A stretch of 64,000 nucleotides of DNA from Homoserinimonas sp044769865 (GCF_044769865.1 NZ_JBIZWA010000001.1:620001-684000); one strand, 5' to 3'; positions 17,077 to 25,271 are shown, counted from the stretch's first letter. Made by a program: numbers and translations. The notes: a model not told the origin generated them from the letters alone.

Positions 17077-17091
17077 ACCGATCCGATCGGT
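17077..17091. promoter_or_regulatory. 15-bp palindrome upstream of membrane protein
   Basis: ACCGATC-C-GATCGGT is a perfect 7-bp inverted repeat around one base, 9-23 nt upstream of the ATG at 17068. It could be an operator or an RNA hairpin that masks the translation start. The arm resembles the GACCGATC half of the repeat at 9522-9539. Confidence 0.4.
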
Positions 17092-17126
17092 GATGCGGGT
17101 TGGCAGTCAGACTAGTGGGCCAGCGC

Positions 17127-18077
17127 TCAGTCGGCGAGAGACAACGCGGTTCCGTCGAGGATGTCGTGCTCGCTCGTCACGACCCAGTGGAGCGGCGACC
17201 CGGCGGCCTTCGTCTCGGCAGCAACCCGCTGCAGCACGGTGGACCAGATGGTGGCGCCCGCCGCGATCACGTCGACGCGGCCGGGATGCAGGTAGGGCAG
17301 CATGAGTCGCTCCTCCCGCGGCATGCTCGCCAGCGACCGGCAGGCCTCCAGCACGTCGTCGAGGCGCAGCCGGCTCCCGTTGATCGCGGCAGAGTCGTAG
17401 TCGCTCAGTTCCATCGCGTGCGCTGTCACGGTCGTAATGGTCCCCGCGACGCCGATGACCTCCCTCGCGGCACCGAGGTCCACGATGCTCGCCGCATGGT
17501 CGAGGGCCTGCTCGACCTCGCGACGCACCGCCGCGAGTTCCTCGGCCGTGGGCGGATCGGAGCGGATGTTGCGTTCCGTGAGCCGCACGCTTCCGACATC
17601 CATCGAGTGCGCCGCCTCCGGCACGGTCTCACCGAGCACCAGTTCGGTCGACCCGCCGCCGATGTCGACGACGAGCCGACGGGAGCGCTTGGCTGCGGCA
17701 TCCGGAATCGCACTCAGGGCCCCGCGGAACGACAGCCGCGCCTCCTCGTCGCCGTCGATGACCTCGGGCTCGACGCCGAGGATCTCGCGCACACCGTCGA
17801 GGAACACGTCACGGTTCGCGGCGTCGCGGGTGGCGGATGTCGCGACGAAGCGCATCCGCTCGACCCGGTGCTTGCGGCACAGCTCGGCATACTGCCGGGT
17901 CACTGCGAGGGTGCGCGCGAGGGCGTCGTCGTCGAAGCGGCCCGTGCGGTCGACCCCCTGCCCGAGGCGGACGATCTCGAGCGAGCGCACGATGTCGTGC
18001 AGGCGCCCGTGCTTGATGTCGGCGATGAGGAGACGCAGCGAGTTGGTGCCGCAGTCGAAGGCGGCAACGCGCGTCAC
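17127..18077 (-). CDS. Ppx/GppA family exopolyphosphatase
   Basis: A 316-residue member of the sugar-kinase/actin-like superfamily that removes phosphate from polyphosphate or pppGpp. It has the first phosphate loop FDCGTNSLRLLIAD at the N-terminus, the conserved EATRDA-like segment as SATRDAANR, and the second phosphate loop DIGGGSTEL. It is the short form (about 310 residues), without the C-terminal HD-like domains of E. coli Ppx. The start is GTG with GGGAG six bases upstream. It follows the SDR-esterase gene after 22 bp and may be co-transcribed with it. Confidence 0.88.
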   Translation of the reverse strand: MTRVAAFDCGTNSLRLLIADIKHGRLHDIVRSLEIVRLGQGVDRTGRFDDDALARTLAVTRQYAELCRKHRVERMRFVATSATRDAANRDVFLDGVREILGVEPEVIDGDEEARLSFRGALSAIPDAAAKRSRRLVVDIGGGSTELVLGETVPEAAHSMDVGSVRLTERNIRSDPPTAEELAAVRREVEQALDHAASIVDLGAAREVIGVAGTITTVTAHAMELSDYDSAAINGSRLRLDDVLEACRSLASMPREERLMLPYLHPGRVDVIAAGATIWSTVLQRVAAETKAAGSPLHWVVTSEHDILDGTALSLAD

Positions 18078-18099
18078 GGGGTGCTCCCGGCGGTGGTGC

Positions 18100-20286
18100 T
18101 CATGGACGCGATCCTACGCGCGCGTGCGTGAGGACCCCGGGGATCTCGCCCCGCTCGGGAAGGTCGACGCCGCGCGCGAAGTCCGCCCAGAGCTGCCGCA
18201 CACGCTTCGCATGCCGTTCGACCTCGGCCCACGGCGCGCCGTCGAGGATCTTGGAGCGCTTCCACGTCTGCTCGTTGCCAAAGAGGAACGGCAGGTCGAT
18301 CGTGTGGGCGGCACCGAATTCGTTCATTGGCGCCGCCCAGGTGAAGACATAGTGGTGGGCGCGCCCACCGGCGACGACATGGCGCTTCGCGAAGCGGCGG
18401 GATGCCCTGCCATAGATCGCCTGCGTCAGCACCGTGTCGATCGCGTGGATCGCAGGGCCGCCGAGCCCCGGAAGGCGCCGCACCTTCTGCACCTGCGCCG
18501 ATTGCGGCGCGAAGAGACGCGACTCCTGGGAGGTGTGGCCGATGAGCACCTCGATGTGGGGAGCCGCAGCATCCAGCGCCGCATCGAGCTCGTGCTCGGT
18601 TGGCAGCGGTGCATGGCCGGGCTGCGGGCCGAACGGCATGCCGCCGGCGAGGCCGAAGCCGCCCCCGATCGCGGAGACCCGCGCCTGCCGCGCGAGCACG
18701 TCACCCACGGTCGATTCGGTCGTCAGGCCCTCGGCTGCCGCACCCATCGCCTCGTGCATCGCCTGCCGTCCGCGGCCGATGCCGAGGGGCGCGCTCTGCA
18801 GGATCGCCCGGGAGAAGAGGCGCGGGGCATCCGGTGTCGCCATGATGTGGGCGATCGCGTCGGCGCCCGCCGACTGGCCGAACGCCGTGACCCGCTTCGG
18901 GTCGCCCCCGAAGGCGGCGATGTTGCGCTGCACCCAACGGAAGGCCTCGATCTGGTCGAGCAGCCCGAGATTGGCCGGATGCCCGTCGGGCGTCGCGAGG
19001 AAGCCGAAGAGGCCGAGTCGGTAGGTCACGCCGACGACGATGACGCGCTGCTCCGTCACGAGCGCGGCCGGATCGTGCATAGGGATGTCGGCGGCGCCGA
19101 TGACATAGGAGCCGCCGTGGATGAAGACCATGACCGGCAGCGACTCCCCGGGGCGGAGGTCGGCAGGCACCGTGACGCTCACGTTCTGGCAGTCCTCGCT
19201 GTCGCCGATGAACGACTGGCCGGTGCCCATGGCGTCGGCGAGCGCAACCGACGGCAACTGCGGGCACGCAGGCGCGGGATCCGTGGCCGAAAAAGGCTCG
19301 GTCCAGTCGGCGACGGGCGCAGGCGGGGCGAACCTCGCGGCGCGGGCGTAGGGGATGGCCGTCGCACGGATCACCCCGCCGTCGACACGGCCCACCACGG
19401 GCCCGCACGGCGGGTCGAAACGGCCGTCGTGCCTGTGGGTCGCGGGCTCCGGTGATGCGGTGAGCCCAAGCATCCGCTCGCTCTCCTCCCACAGTCGCCG
19501 CGCCGCCTCAGCGTCGTAGGCCTGCGGGTTGGTCTTTGCGATGCGCTGCTGTTCGTAGAACTCGCCTGAGATCCAGTCAACCCCGGGCTGCCCCTCGGCG
19601 AGCGCGACGAGCCCGCTCGCACCCTCCTCGGGCGTGATGAGGCGCATCAGGTGACGCAGCGGCGTGCCATAGACGAGCCGCATGGGGCTGCTCGTCTCGC
19701 TCGCGAAACTCGTCGCCACCACCCCGGGGTGGAACGCGGCCGTCGAGATGCCCTCGCCGTTGAAGCGCAGGTCGAACTCGCGCGTGAAGAGGATGTTCGC
19801 GAGCTTCGCATTGCCGTAGGCACGGTTAGCGGATGCGCCACGGTCGTCGTTGAGGTCATCGAGGTCGAGCCGGGCGAACAGCTTGGCGGCGGCACTCGAG
19901 GTGTTGATGACGGATGCCCGGCTCGCCAGCAGCGTGGGCATGAGCAGGTGCGTCAGCAGGAACGGTGCCAGGTGGTTGACCTGGAAGGTCAGCTCGAAGC
20001 CGTCCTCCGTGCGCTCGCGCGCGCCGAAGATGCCGCCGGCGTTGTTGGCGAGCACGTCGATGCGCGGGAAGTCGCGAGCAAGGGCATCCGCCAGCTCGCG
20101 CACCTCGCTGAGGCGGGCGAAGTCGGCAAGGTAGTGCGGGGCATCCAGCTCGGCCGCGATGCGCTCCGTCTTCTCCCGGGAGCGGCCCACGATCACGACC
20201 CTGTGCCCGCGTCGCTTCAACTCCCGCGCTGCCGCCGCCCCGATTCCGTCGCTTGCCCCCGTGATGATGATCGTCTTGCTGCCCAC
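18100..20286 (-). CDS. SDR (retinol-dehydrogenase-like) fused to type-B carboxylesterase
   Basis: One open frame of 728 residues carries two complete enzymes. Residues 1 to about 280 are an SDR: TGASDGIG near 10, NNAGG, catalytic Ser in NTSSAA, and Y-x-x-x-K in YGNAK. Residues from about 295 are a carboxylesterase/para-nitrobenzyl esterase: the RVDGGVIRATAIPYARAARF start typical of free-standing esterases, the oxyanion HGGSY, nucleophile elbow GQSAGA, and the catalytic His in GAAHTIDLPF. The linker is only about 15 residues. No stop or ribosome site separates them, so this is either a natural fusion or a lost stop between adjacent genes. The start is GTG after GGGAGCACA. Confidence 0.82.
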   Translation of the reverse strand: MGSKTIIITGASDGIGAAAARELKRRGHRVVIVGRSREKTERIAAELDAPHYLADFARLSEVRELADALARDFPRIDVLANNAGGIFGARERTEDGFELTFQVNHLAPFLLTHLLMPTLLASRASVINTSSAAAKLFARLDLDDLNDDRGASANRAYGNAKLANILFTREFDLRFNGEGISTAAFHPGVVATSFASETSSPMRLVYGTPLRHLMRLITPEEGASGLVALAEGQPGVDWISGEFYEQQRIAKTNPQAYDAEAARRLWEESERMLGLTASPEPATHRHDGRFDPPCGPVVGRVDGGVIRATAIPYARAARFAPPAPVADWTEPFSATDPAPACPQLPSVALADAMGTGQSFIGDSEDCQNVSVTVPADLRPGESLPVMVFIHGGSYVIGAADIPMHDPAALVTEQRVIVVGVTYRLGLFGFLATPDGHPANLGLLDQIEAFRWVQRNIAAFGGDPKRVTAFGQSAGADAIAHIMATPDAPRLFSRAILQSAPLGIGRGRQAMHEAMGAAAEGLTTESTVGDVLARQARVSAIGGGFGLAGGMPFGPQPGHAPLPTEHELDAALDAAAPHIEVLIGHTSQESRLFAPQSAQVQKVRRLPGLGGPAIHAIDTVLTQAIYGRASRRFAKRHVVAGGRAHHYVFTWAAPMNEFGAAHTIDLPFLFGNEQTWKRSKILDGAPWAEVERHAKRVRQLWADFARGVDLPERGEIPGVLTHARVGSRP

Positions 20287-20390
20287 TGTGCTCCCGTCGT
20301 CCCCTGGCCACGCTACCCCCGGCGCAGCGAGCCGCGGCAGGTGCGGGCAGGTGACTCATCGGGATGCAGCACATGGTGGAGAATCGGGGA

Positions 20391-20807
20391 ATGCAACTGC
20401 GGCCCTTCCAGGAGTCCGACACCGAGTCGGTCATCGCGCTCTGGGAACTGTGCGGACTCACCCGTCCGTGGAATGACCCGCACCTCGACATCCAGCGCAA
20501 GCTGACAGTGCAGCGGGAGCTCTTCGTGGTCGGAGTCGAGGATGGCGACCTGGTCGCTTCAGCTATGGCGGGGTACGACGGGCACCGCGGATGGGTGAAC
20601 TATCTGGCGGTGCATCCGGGATCTCGCGGACGCGGCTACGGTCGTGCCCTCATGGAGGAGCTGGAACGGATGCTCGCTGATCGCGGCTGCCCCAAGCTCA
20701 ACCTCCAGGTGCGCGCTGACAACGAGCAGGCCATCGCCTTCTACCGCGCCCTCGGTTACGTTCCCGATGCTGCCGTCGCCTTGGGCAAGCGCCTCATCGC
20801 CGACTGA
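20391..20807 (+). CDS. GNAT family acetyltransferase (YpeA-like)
   Basis: A 138-residue GCN5-related N-acetyltransferase. The acetyl-CoA pyrophosphate loop is SRGRGYGRALM, and the sequence closely follows E. coli YpeA from LWELCGLTRPWNDP through GYDGHRG and CPKLNLQVR to LGKRLI. The acceptor is unknown. The ATG at 20391 matches the YpeA start; an earlier in-frame ATG at 20364 would add nine residues. GAGAAT lies six bases before the start, so a leaderless message is possible, while GGAG could also serve as a ribosome site. It converges with the next gene over a 16-bp gap. Confidence 0.85.
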   Translation: MQLRPFQESDTESVIALWELCGLTRPWNDPHLDIQRKLTVQRELFVVGVEDGDLVASAMAGYDGHRGWVNYLAVHPGSRGRGYGRALMEELERMLADRGCPKLNLQVRADNEQAIAFYRALGYVPDAAVALGKRLIAD

Positions 20808-20823
20808 GGCAAGGCGCGTCCGA

Positions 20824-21150
20824 TCAGGCATTCGGCGAGACCGCGTCGAAGCCCGCGGCGATCTGCTGGAGCGCGCGCACATGGTCGTCGAACGATCGCT
20901 TGCCCTCGGCCGTGAGGCGCAGCCAGGTGATGCGCCGCGAGTCACCCCTCGCCGCCGACGCCGTCTTGGTCGAGGAGACGAACCCCGCATCGGCGAGCGT
21001 CTTCAGGTGCTTCGAGAGGGTCGCGTCGCTGACACCGAACGTGTCGCGCAGCACCGCGAAGTCGAGTTCATCCACCGAGCGGAGGAGGCCGCAGATGCGC
21101 AGCCGCAGCGGCGCGTGGATGACCTCGCTGAAGCCACCCTCAGCGGACAT
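20824..21150 (-). CDS. Winged-helix transcriptional regulator
   Basis: A 108-residue protein made of one winged helix-turn-helix (HTH_34/MarR-like): recognition helix near DATLSKHLKTLADAG, then a wing with DSRRITWLRLT and the EGKRSFDDHVRAL tail. It has no ligand domain. Its ATG lies 11 bp inside the end of the membrane-protein gene, so the two are co-translated. The perfect inverted repeat at 21602-21624 over the promoter of this pair is the likely operator, which implies autoregulation. Confidence 0.85.
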   Translation of the reverse strand: MSAEGGFSEVIHAPLRLRICGLLRSVDELDFAVLRDTFGVSDATLSKHLKTLADAGFVSSTKTASAARGDSRRITWLRLTAEGKRSFDDHVRALQQIAAGFDAVSPNA

Positions 21151-21598
21151 CGCGCACTCGCTGCTGCATGGCGGAGGTGAGGAGGGTGGCGATGATGGCG
21201 GCCCACGCGAAGGCGGCGAGCGCCGACAGCGCGATCCACCAGTGCAGGCCGGCCGCAGCGAGCCCGAATGACACGCTCAGGCACACGAGGATCCCGAGCA
21301 GACCGCCCACGCCGAGGAACCATCCACGCGCACCGAGTCCGGATGCCTTCACGCCGGTCGCGCGGTAGTAGGTAGCGCACAGGGCAATGCTCGCGACGAC
21401 AGCACCGACGAACACGAAGTCGCGCCCGCCATCGTTCGGGATGCTCGGCATCGCAGCGTACAGCGCTGCGATCGTTCCGAAGGCTGGGGCGAACCATCGC
21501 GGGGCGCGCATCCGCTCGGAGAGCTTGGCGCGGTCGGCGCTCAGTTCGCGGAGCACCTGGTCGGCGTCGGCGCCATTCGCGTGAAGGTTGTTTTCCAT
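21140..21598 (-). CDS. Four-helix membrane protein paired with regulator
   Basis: A 152-residue protein with an N-terminal cytoplasmic coiled-coil-like stretch (residues 1-33) and four membrane segments (about 37-55, 61-80, 93-115 and 120-142). It is not recognised as a transporter. The start at 21598 has TAGACT seven bases upstream and no ribosome site, so it is probably leaderless. The -10 box lies inside the operator-like repeat. Gene pairs of this kind (small winged helix plus small membrane protein) usually respond to an envelope or metabolic signal, but no signal can be inferred here. Confidence 0.75.
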   Translation of the reverse strand: MENNLHANGADADQVLRELSADRAKLSERMRAPRWFAPAFGTIAALYAAMPSIPNDGGRDFVFVGAVVASIALCATYYRATGVKASGLGARGWFLGVGGLLGILVCLSVSFGLAAAGLHWWIALSALAAFAWAAIIATLLTSAMQQRVRDVR

Positions 21599-21601
21599 AT
21601 C

Positions 21602-21624
21602 GGAAAGTCTATGCATCACTTTCC
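21602..21624. promoter_or_regulatory. GGAAAGT-N9-ACTTTCC operator over leaderless promoter
   Basis: Perfect 7-bp inverted repeat with a 9-bp centre. It covers the -10 box TAGACT (21606-21611, minus strand) of the membrane-protein/regulator pair, starting 3 bp before the ATG. Binding here would block RNA polymerase, as expected for autorepression by the winged-helix protein. Confidence 0.65.
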
Positions 21625-21655
21625 ATGACGGCAAGTCATCGCGGGGCACCGCAGC

Positions 21656-22378
21656 TCAGAGAAGGGAACGAAGGTACCCGGCGTCGCGCTCATACTCCTC
21701 CGCCTCGTCCCGCAGGTGCGGCCTGCCGAGTTCCTCGGCCTTCTCCCGCGAGAACTGAGCAAGGTCGTGGAGTCGGATGGTCGCAACGCGCAGCACGTCA
21801 GCCCACGTGGCATCCGTGCCGTAGGCATCAAGGATCGCCTGCACGCGTCGGGGTGCCTCATCCATGCCCGGCGCACCCTCGGGGGTCTCGGCTGTGAGGG
21901 GCACCGCCCGAGTGGCGAAGTACGCGATATCCCAGAGCCGCGGACCAGGGGAGCACATGTCGAAGTCGATGGCGCCAACGATCACGCCGTCACGGAAGGC
22001 CAGGTTGTGGGGCGAGAAGTCGTTGTGGCAGATGACCTCCGCGGGAACCTTGGCCGGGGACTGCCACACCGCCCCATCGACTGCGAAACCGATGCTCGCG
22101 TCGTGCAGCTGGCGCAGCATCCGGCCGCCCTGCACGAGCGCCGACTCAGCCCAGACCCACTCGGGCAGCGGATAGACCGGCACAGTGCCGTCGATGAAGC
22201 TGAGACGCTCGCGCTCTCCCTCGATGCCGAGCGGGTGCGGCGCCCAGTCGACGCCTGCGATGGCGAGGTAGTCGAGGTAGCGGTGCACCGTGGGGGTCCA
22301 CGGTCCGGCCTGGCGCAGCACGGTATCGCCCTCGCGGGTGACGTCGTTCATGTTGCCGCCGACCAGCATGCCGTCCAT
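21656..22378 (-). CDS. APH-family phosphotransferase
   Basis: A 240-residue aminoglycoside phosphotransferase/choline-kinase-fold protein. The Brenner motif is HNDFSPHN, and the metal-binding DFG-equivalent is IDFDMC. The N-lobe is short. Family members phosphorylate small hydroxylated molecules or antibiotics; here the substrate is unknown and a resistance role should not be assumed. TAGCCT sits six bases before the ATG at 22378 with no ribosome site. A second in-frame ATG (residue 4) is a minor alternative. Confidence 0.85.
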   Translation of the reverse strand: MDGMLVGGNMNDVTREGDTVLRQAGPWTPTVHRYLDYLAIAGVDWAPHPLGIEGERERLSFIDGTVPVYPLPEWVWAESALVQGGRMLRQLHDASIGFAVDGAVWQSPAKVPAEVICHNDFSPHNLAFRDGVIVGAIDFDMCSPGPRLWDIAYFATRAVPLTAETPEGAPGMDEAPRRVQAILDAYGTDATWADVLRVATIRLHDLAQFSREKAEELGRPHLRDEAEEYERDAGYLRSLL

Positions 22379-22395
22379 GCGGTCAGGCTAGCGGC

Positions 22396-23226
22396 TCAGC
22401 GCAGGTAGGCATCCACCATCAGCGGCCCACGGATGTCGCGGAGCCGCTCGATCAGGCGGTCGATGCCCTTGCCCGTCACCGACGACATCTGCAGGTCGAA
22501 GGGGCCGATCGGCTGCAATTTGCCGGTGCGGATCCGCACGACCTCCCAGCCGGCCGAGCGCATCGCCCGGTCTTTGCGGCGGTCGGCCTGCTCCTTCTTG
22601 CCGACGTGCTCAAGGCCGTGCCGCCCGGTGCTGTCGTACTCGATCGCGATGCGCAGTTCCGGCAGCAGGATGTCGGGCCACACCTCCGTGTGCTGGAAGA
22701 AGGGTCGGGCTACCTTGACCGCGTTCAGCTCGTTCGTCAGGTCGAGGCGGTCGAAGAGGTCGGCGCGCAGCTGCGCCTCGACCGAGGAGGCCGGTGTGGG
22801 TGCACACTGGCTGAGGAAGGCCTCCCCCGTTGGAAGCTCTGGCGTCTTCAGGCAGATCGGCGGCGCGGGCTTCCGCGACTTCGCGCGGCTCGCGACCGGC
22901 ACGCCGGCCTGCACGGGCCGGGGTTTCGCCATCGCGAGGCACTCGGGGCACCAGACTGAGCGGCGCCGCTCGCGGCCTGGACGTTCGCGTTGCTCGGTCG
23001 GGGTCGCGACGAAGTAGTGACCGATCTCGCACTGCCACGTGAGATAGACGTCGGCGGCGGGCGGCACCTGCGTCAGCGTGATGCCGGCGTTGAACTCCGG
23101 GTGGTACTGCCGCACGAGCACCGGATAGTGGGCCCATGCCTCGCGGTAGGTGCCGACCGGGTAGGGCACCTCGCTTCCGCGTGAGAACTGCCGGCGCGCC
23201 CACCAGTCCTCGATCCTCTCCGGCAT
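22396..23226 (-). CDS. Zinc-finger protein with Vsr-like PD-(D/E)xK nuclease fold
   Basis: About 276 residues. The N-terminal half has tryptophan repeats and a treble-clef-type zinc site (WQCEIGHYF ... VWCPEC), like the DUF4379-type ribbons found beside nuclease domains. The C-terminal part resembles DUF559/Vsr nucleases: ELRIAIEYDSTGRH, then KKEQADRRKDRAMRSAGWEVVRIRTG, giving the E-x-D, K/R and helix pattern. A nicking or single-strand endonuclease role in DNA repair or host defence is possible but unproven. Start at 23226: TACGGT lies seven bases upstream (leaderless). An ATG at 23256 is less likely because its AAGGA abuts the codon. Confidence 0.7.
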   Translation of the reverse strand: MPERIEDWWARRQFSRGSEVPYPVGTYREAWAHYPVLVRQYHPEFNAGITLTQVPPAADVYLTWQCEIGHYFVATPTEQRERPGRERRRSVWCPECLAMAKPRPVQAGVPVASRAKSRKPAPPICLKTPELPTGEAFLSQCAPTPASSVEAQLRADLFDRLDLTNELNAVKVARPFFQHTEVWPDILLPELRIAIEYDSTGRHGLEHVGKKEQADRRKDRAMRSAGWEVVRIRTGKLQPIGPFDLQMSSVTGKGIDRLIERLRDIRGPLMVDAYLR

Positions 23227-23274
23227 GGCGGCAACCGTAGCGGCGGCCACCGACATTCCTTCCCGGCCCTGGGG

Positions 23275-24201
23275 CTAGCGCTGAAAGGCCGCCCGCAGCG
23301 CCCTGGCCTGGGCGCGCCAGAACTCCTTCGCCACCTCGGTGCGCTTGAAGAGCCCGTTGAAGCCGTGGAACGCGCCGTGCACCACGAGCATCTCGGTCGG
23401 CACGCCCGCGTCGGCGAGCCGCTGCGCGTAGTCGAGGTCCTCATCGTGGAACAGGTCGAGCGTGCCGACTCCGATCCACGTCGGCGGCAGTCCCGTGAGA
23501 TCCGCCCGTCGAGCAGGAGCCGCGTACTCGGATGTCTCGGGCGACCCCGGCTCGTGGCCAAGGTAGGTCGTCCATCCGTAGCGGTTGCTGCCCGGCGACC
23601 ACACGCGCACGTTTCTCGTGTCGAGGTCATCGCGCAGCACCGTGCGGTCGTCAAGCATGGGGTAGAGGAGCAATTGGAACGCCGGCGTCACCTCGGCACG
23701 ATCGTGGGCGAGCAGCACGAGGCCTGCCGCCAGGCCTCCGCCCGCACTCGCCCCGCCCACGGCGATGCGAGTCGCGTCGATGCCCCGGTCATCGGCATTG
23801 GCGAAGAGCCACCTCAGCGCGGCATACGCGTCTTCAAGGGCGGCCGGCGCCGGATGCTCGGGGCCCAGCCGGTACGTGACCGCAGCGACCGTGATGCCGA
23901 GGTTGCGCACGAACGCGATATTCGTGCGCTCGTCCTGGATCGGGCTACCGATGATGAAGCCGCCGCCGTGGATCCACAGCAGCGCGGGCATGGGCGCGCC
24001 GGACTCGCGCGGACGGTAGAGGCGCACCGAGACATCCGGTGCCCCCACAGGGCCGGGCACTGTCACGTCTTCGACGATTACGTCGTCGGGGATGCGCCCC
24101 GACTTCTGTTCGCCGCGATTGGCGAGGCGCGCCAGGCGCGGCCCCCACGTGAAATTCGGTATGAACCGTGCCGCCGCCAGCTCTGGATGGAACGCGCTCA
24201 T
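23275..24201 (-). CDS. Alpha/beta hydrolase (hormone-sensitive lipase family)
   Basis: A 308-residue esterase/lipase. The oxyanion motif IHGGGFIIG, the nucleophile elbow GGASAGG, the acid in FHDEDLDYAQ and the His in HGAFHGFN are in the order and spacing of the HSL family. It has no signal peptide and so acts in the cytoplasm, hydrolysing short acyl esters. GGGGGAG lies close before the ATG at 24201. It is transcribed toward the nuclease-like gene; a 48-bp gap separates them. Confidence 0.88.
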   Translation of the reverse strand: MSAFHPELAAARFIPNFTWGPRLARLANRGEQKSGRIPDDVIVEDVTVPGPVGAPDVSVRLYRPRESGAPMPALLWIHGGGFIIGSPIQDERTNIAFVRNLGITVAAVTYRLGPEHPAPAALEDAYAALRWLFANADDRGIDATRIAVGGASAGGGLAAGLVLLAHDRAEVTPAFQLLLYPMLDDRTVLRDDLDTRNVRVWSPGSNRYGWTTYLGHEPGSPETSEYAAPARRADLTGLPPTWIGVGTLDLFHDEDLDYAQRLADAGVPTEMLVVHGAFHGFNGLFKRTEVAKEFWRAQARALRAAFQR

Positions 24202-24292
24202 CTACTCCCCCGCATCGTCAGTCTCTTCACGTTATCGGGCGCAACCGACCAGCCTGACGGCGGTAGCGACAATCCGGTGACACACTCTCGGC

Positions 24293-24646
24293 ATGACGAC
24301 GCGCTACGCCATCGACGCAGGCACTGCACTTCGCATCATCCGAAGCAACTCGGATGCGGATCGCCGACACCATCTGGTCGCCCCCGCGCTACTGCGCTCC
24401 GACGTACTGTCGGCGCTGTACCGCGATGTGCGCGCGGGCCGGATCTCCGAGGTCGACGGCAAACGGCAACTCGAACGGCTGACCGAGCTGAAGCTTCGCC
24501 TCCTCGGCGACCGGATGTCGCGGGCGGCATCCTGGCGGATCGCAATGCGACTCGGCTGGGACGACACAGCCACTGCCGAATACCTCGCCGACGAGTCGCT
24601 CGCATGTTCCGATGGCGAAACCGTTCATGAATGTGATGTGCCCTAG
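24293..24646 (+). pseudogene. Truncated VapC-like PIN-domain toxin
   Basis: A 117-residue frame whose first ~100 residues match the actinobacterial VapC type (YAIDAGTALRII, then APALLRSDVLSALY, then RLLGDRMSRAASWRIAMRLGWDDTATAEYLA). The active-site acids near 8, 34-36 and 93-94 are partly present. After EYLA the usual ~25-residue end (ADALVTLD-type strand with the last acid) is replaced by unrelated sequence, and the frame ends at a TAG lying inside the acceptor stem of tRNA-Arg. No antitoxin gene precedes it. It is most likely a remnant cut off at the tRNA gene. Confidence 0.6.
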
Positions 24647-24711
24647 GCAGGATTCGAACCTGCGACCTACCGCTTAGGAGGCGGGCGCTCTATCCCCTGA
24701 GCTACTAGGGC
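24639..24711 (-). tRNA. tRNA-Arg (anticodon CCT)
   Basis: A complete cloverleaf: acceptor GCCCTAG/CTAGGGC, D stem GCTC/GAGC, anticodon loop CTCCTAA with anticodon CCT between CCCGC-type arms, and T arm GCAGG-TTCGAAT-CCTGC, with discriminator A. CCA is not encoded. It reads AGG codons, which are rare in this GC-rich genome. The truncated VapC-like frame ends inside its 3' acceptor half, a common integration point for mobile elements. Confidence 0.96.
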
Positions 24712-24770
24712 GTGCTGGGGGTGAAGCATCCACTCTAGCGAATGCGCGTCTGCCCGAACGATGCTGAGGG

Positions 24771-25271
24771 CTACGCAGCAACCGGCGCCAAGAACTCCTC
24801 CCACTGCGGCTGCGCGGACTCGACCCCGCGCACCATCCACGAGGTGCCGTGTGGCGCCTGGGGTCGGGAGCGAAGCATCCACCCCATCTCGCGCGGCGTG
24901 CGGTCGCCTTTCTTGTTGTTGCATTTGAGGCAGCAGGCGACGAGGTTCTCCCACGTGTCGCGCCCTCCGCGTGAACGGGGCAGCACATGGTCGATCGTGG
25001 TCGCGTGATGTCCGCAGTACCCGCACTCGTGATTGTCTCGCCGGAGCACGCCGCGACGGCTCACTGGAATCGCACGGCTGCTCGGGATGCGCACATAGCG
25101 GTTGAGCAGGATGACCGACGGCCGCTCAAAGATGTCCGACTGCGAGAAGACGGGATGCTCGGCGTCGTGCGCGAGCACGGTCGCCTTCTGGTTGATGACG
25201 AGCACGACCGCCCGCTTGAAGCTGACGATGGCGAGGGGTTCATATCCGGCGTTCAATACGAGCGTGCGCAT
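24771..25271 (-). CDS. HNH endonuclease family protein
   Basis: A 166-residue protein of a widely conserved actinobacterial HNH family. The zinc-bound betabetaalpha-metal core is CGYCGHHATTIDHVLPRSRG followed by WENLVACCLKCNNKKGD: two CxxC pairs hold the zinc, and DH, N and the later polar residues make the HNH active site. The N-terminal half (MRTLVLNAGYEPL...) is typical of the family. The cellular role is unknown. AAAGGACGTCAC is a good ribosome site. A CCCTGCA/TGCAGGG hairpin lies in its leader at 25293-25311. Confidence 0.92.
   Translation of the reverse strand: MRTLVLNAGYEPLAIVSFKRAVVLVINQKATVLAHDAEHPVFSQSDIFERPSVILLNRYVRIPSSRAIPVSRRGVLRRDNHECGYCGHHATTIDHVLPRSRGGRDTWENLVACCLKCNNKKGDRTPREMGWMLRSRPQAPHGTSWMVRGVESAQPQWEEFLAPVAA

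Noticed and set aside
17427..19455. 672-codon plus-strand frame across gppA and the fusion gene
   Set aside because: Antisense to two well-supported genes; no family resemblance.
21656..22378. Antibiotic resistance call for the APH-family protein
   Set aside because: Only the general kinase motifs are present; many housekeeping or unknown kinases share them, and there is no mobile or resistance context.
24202..24292. Search for a VapB antitoxin before the toxin remnant
   Set aside because: Only 91 bp separate it from the divergent esterase gene and no coding frame of suitable length is present.
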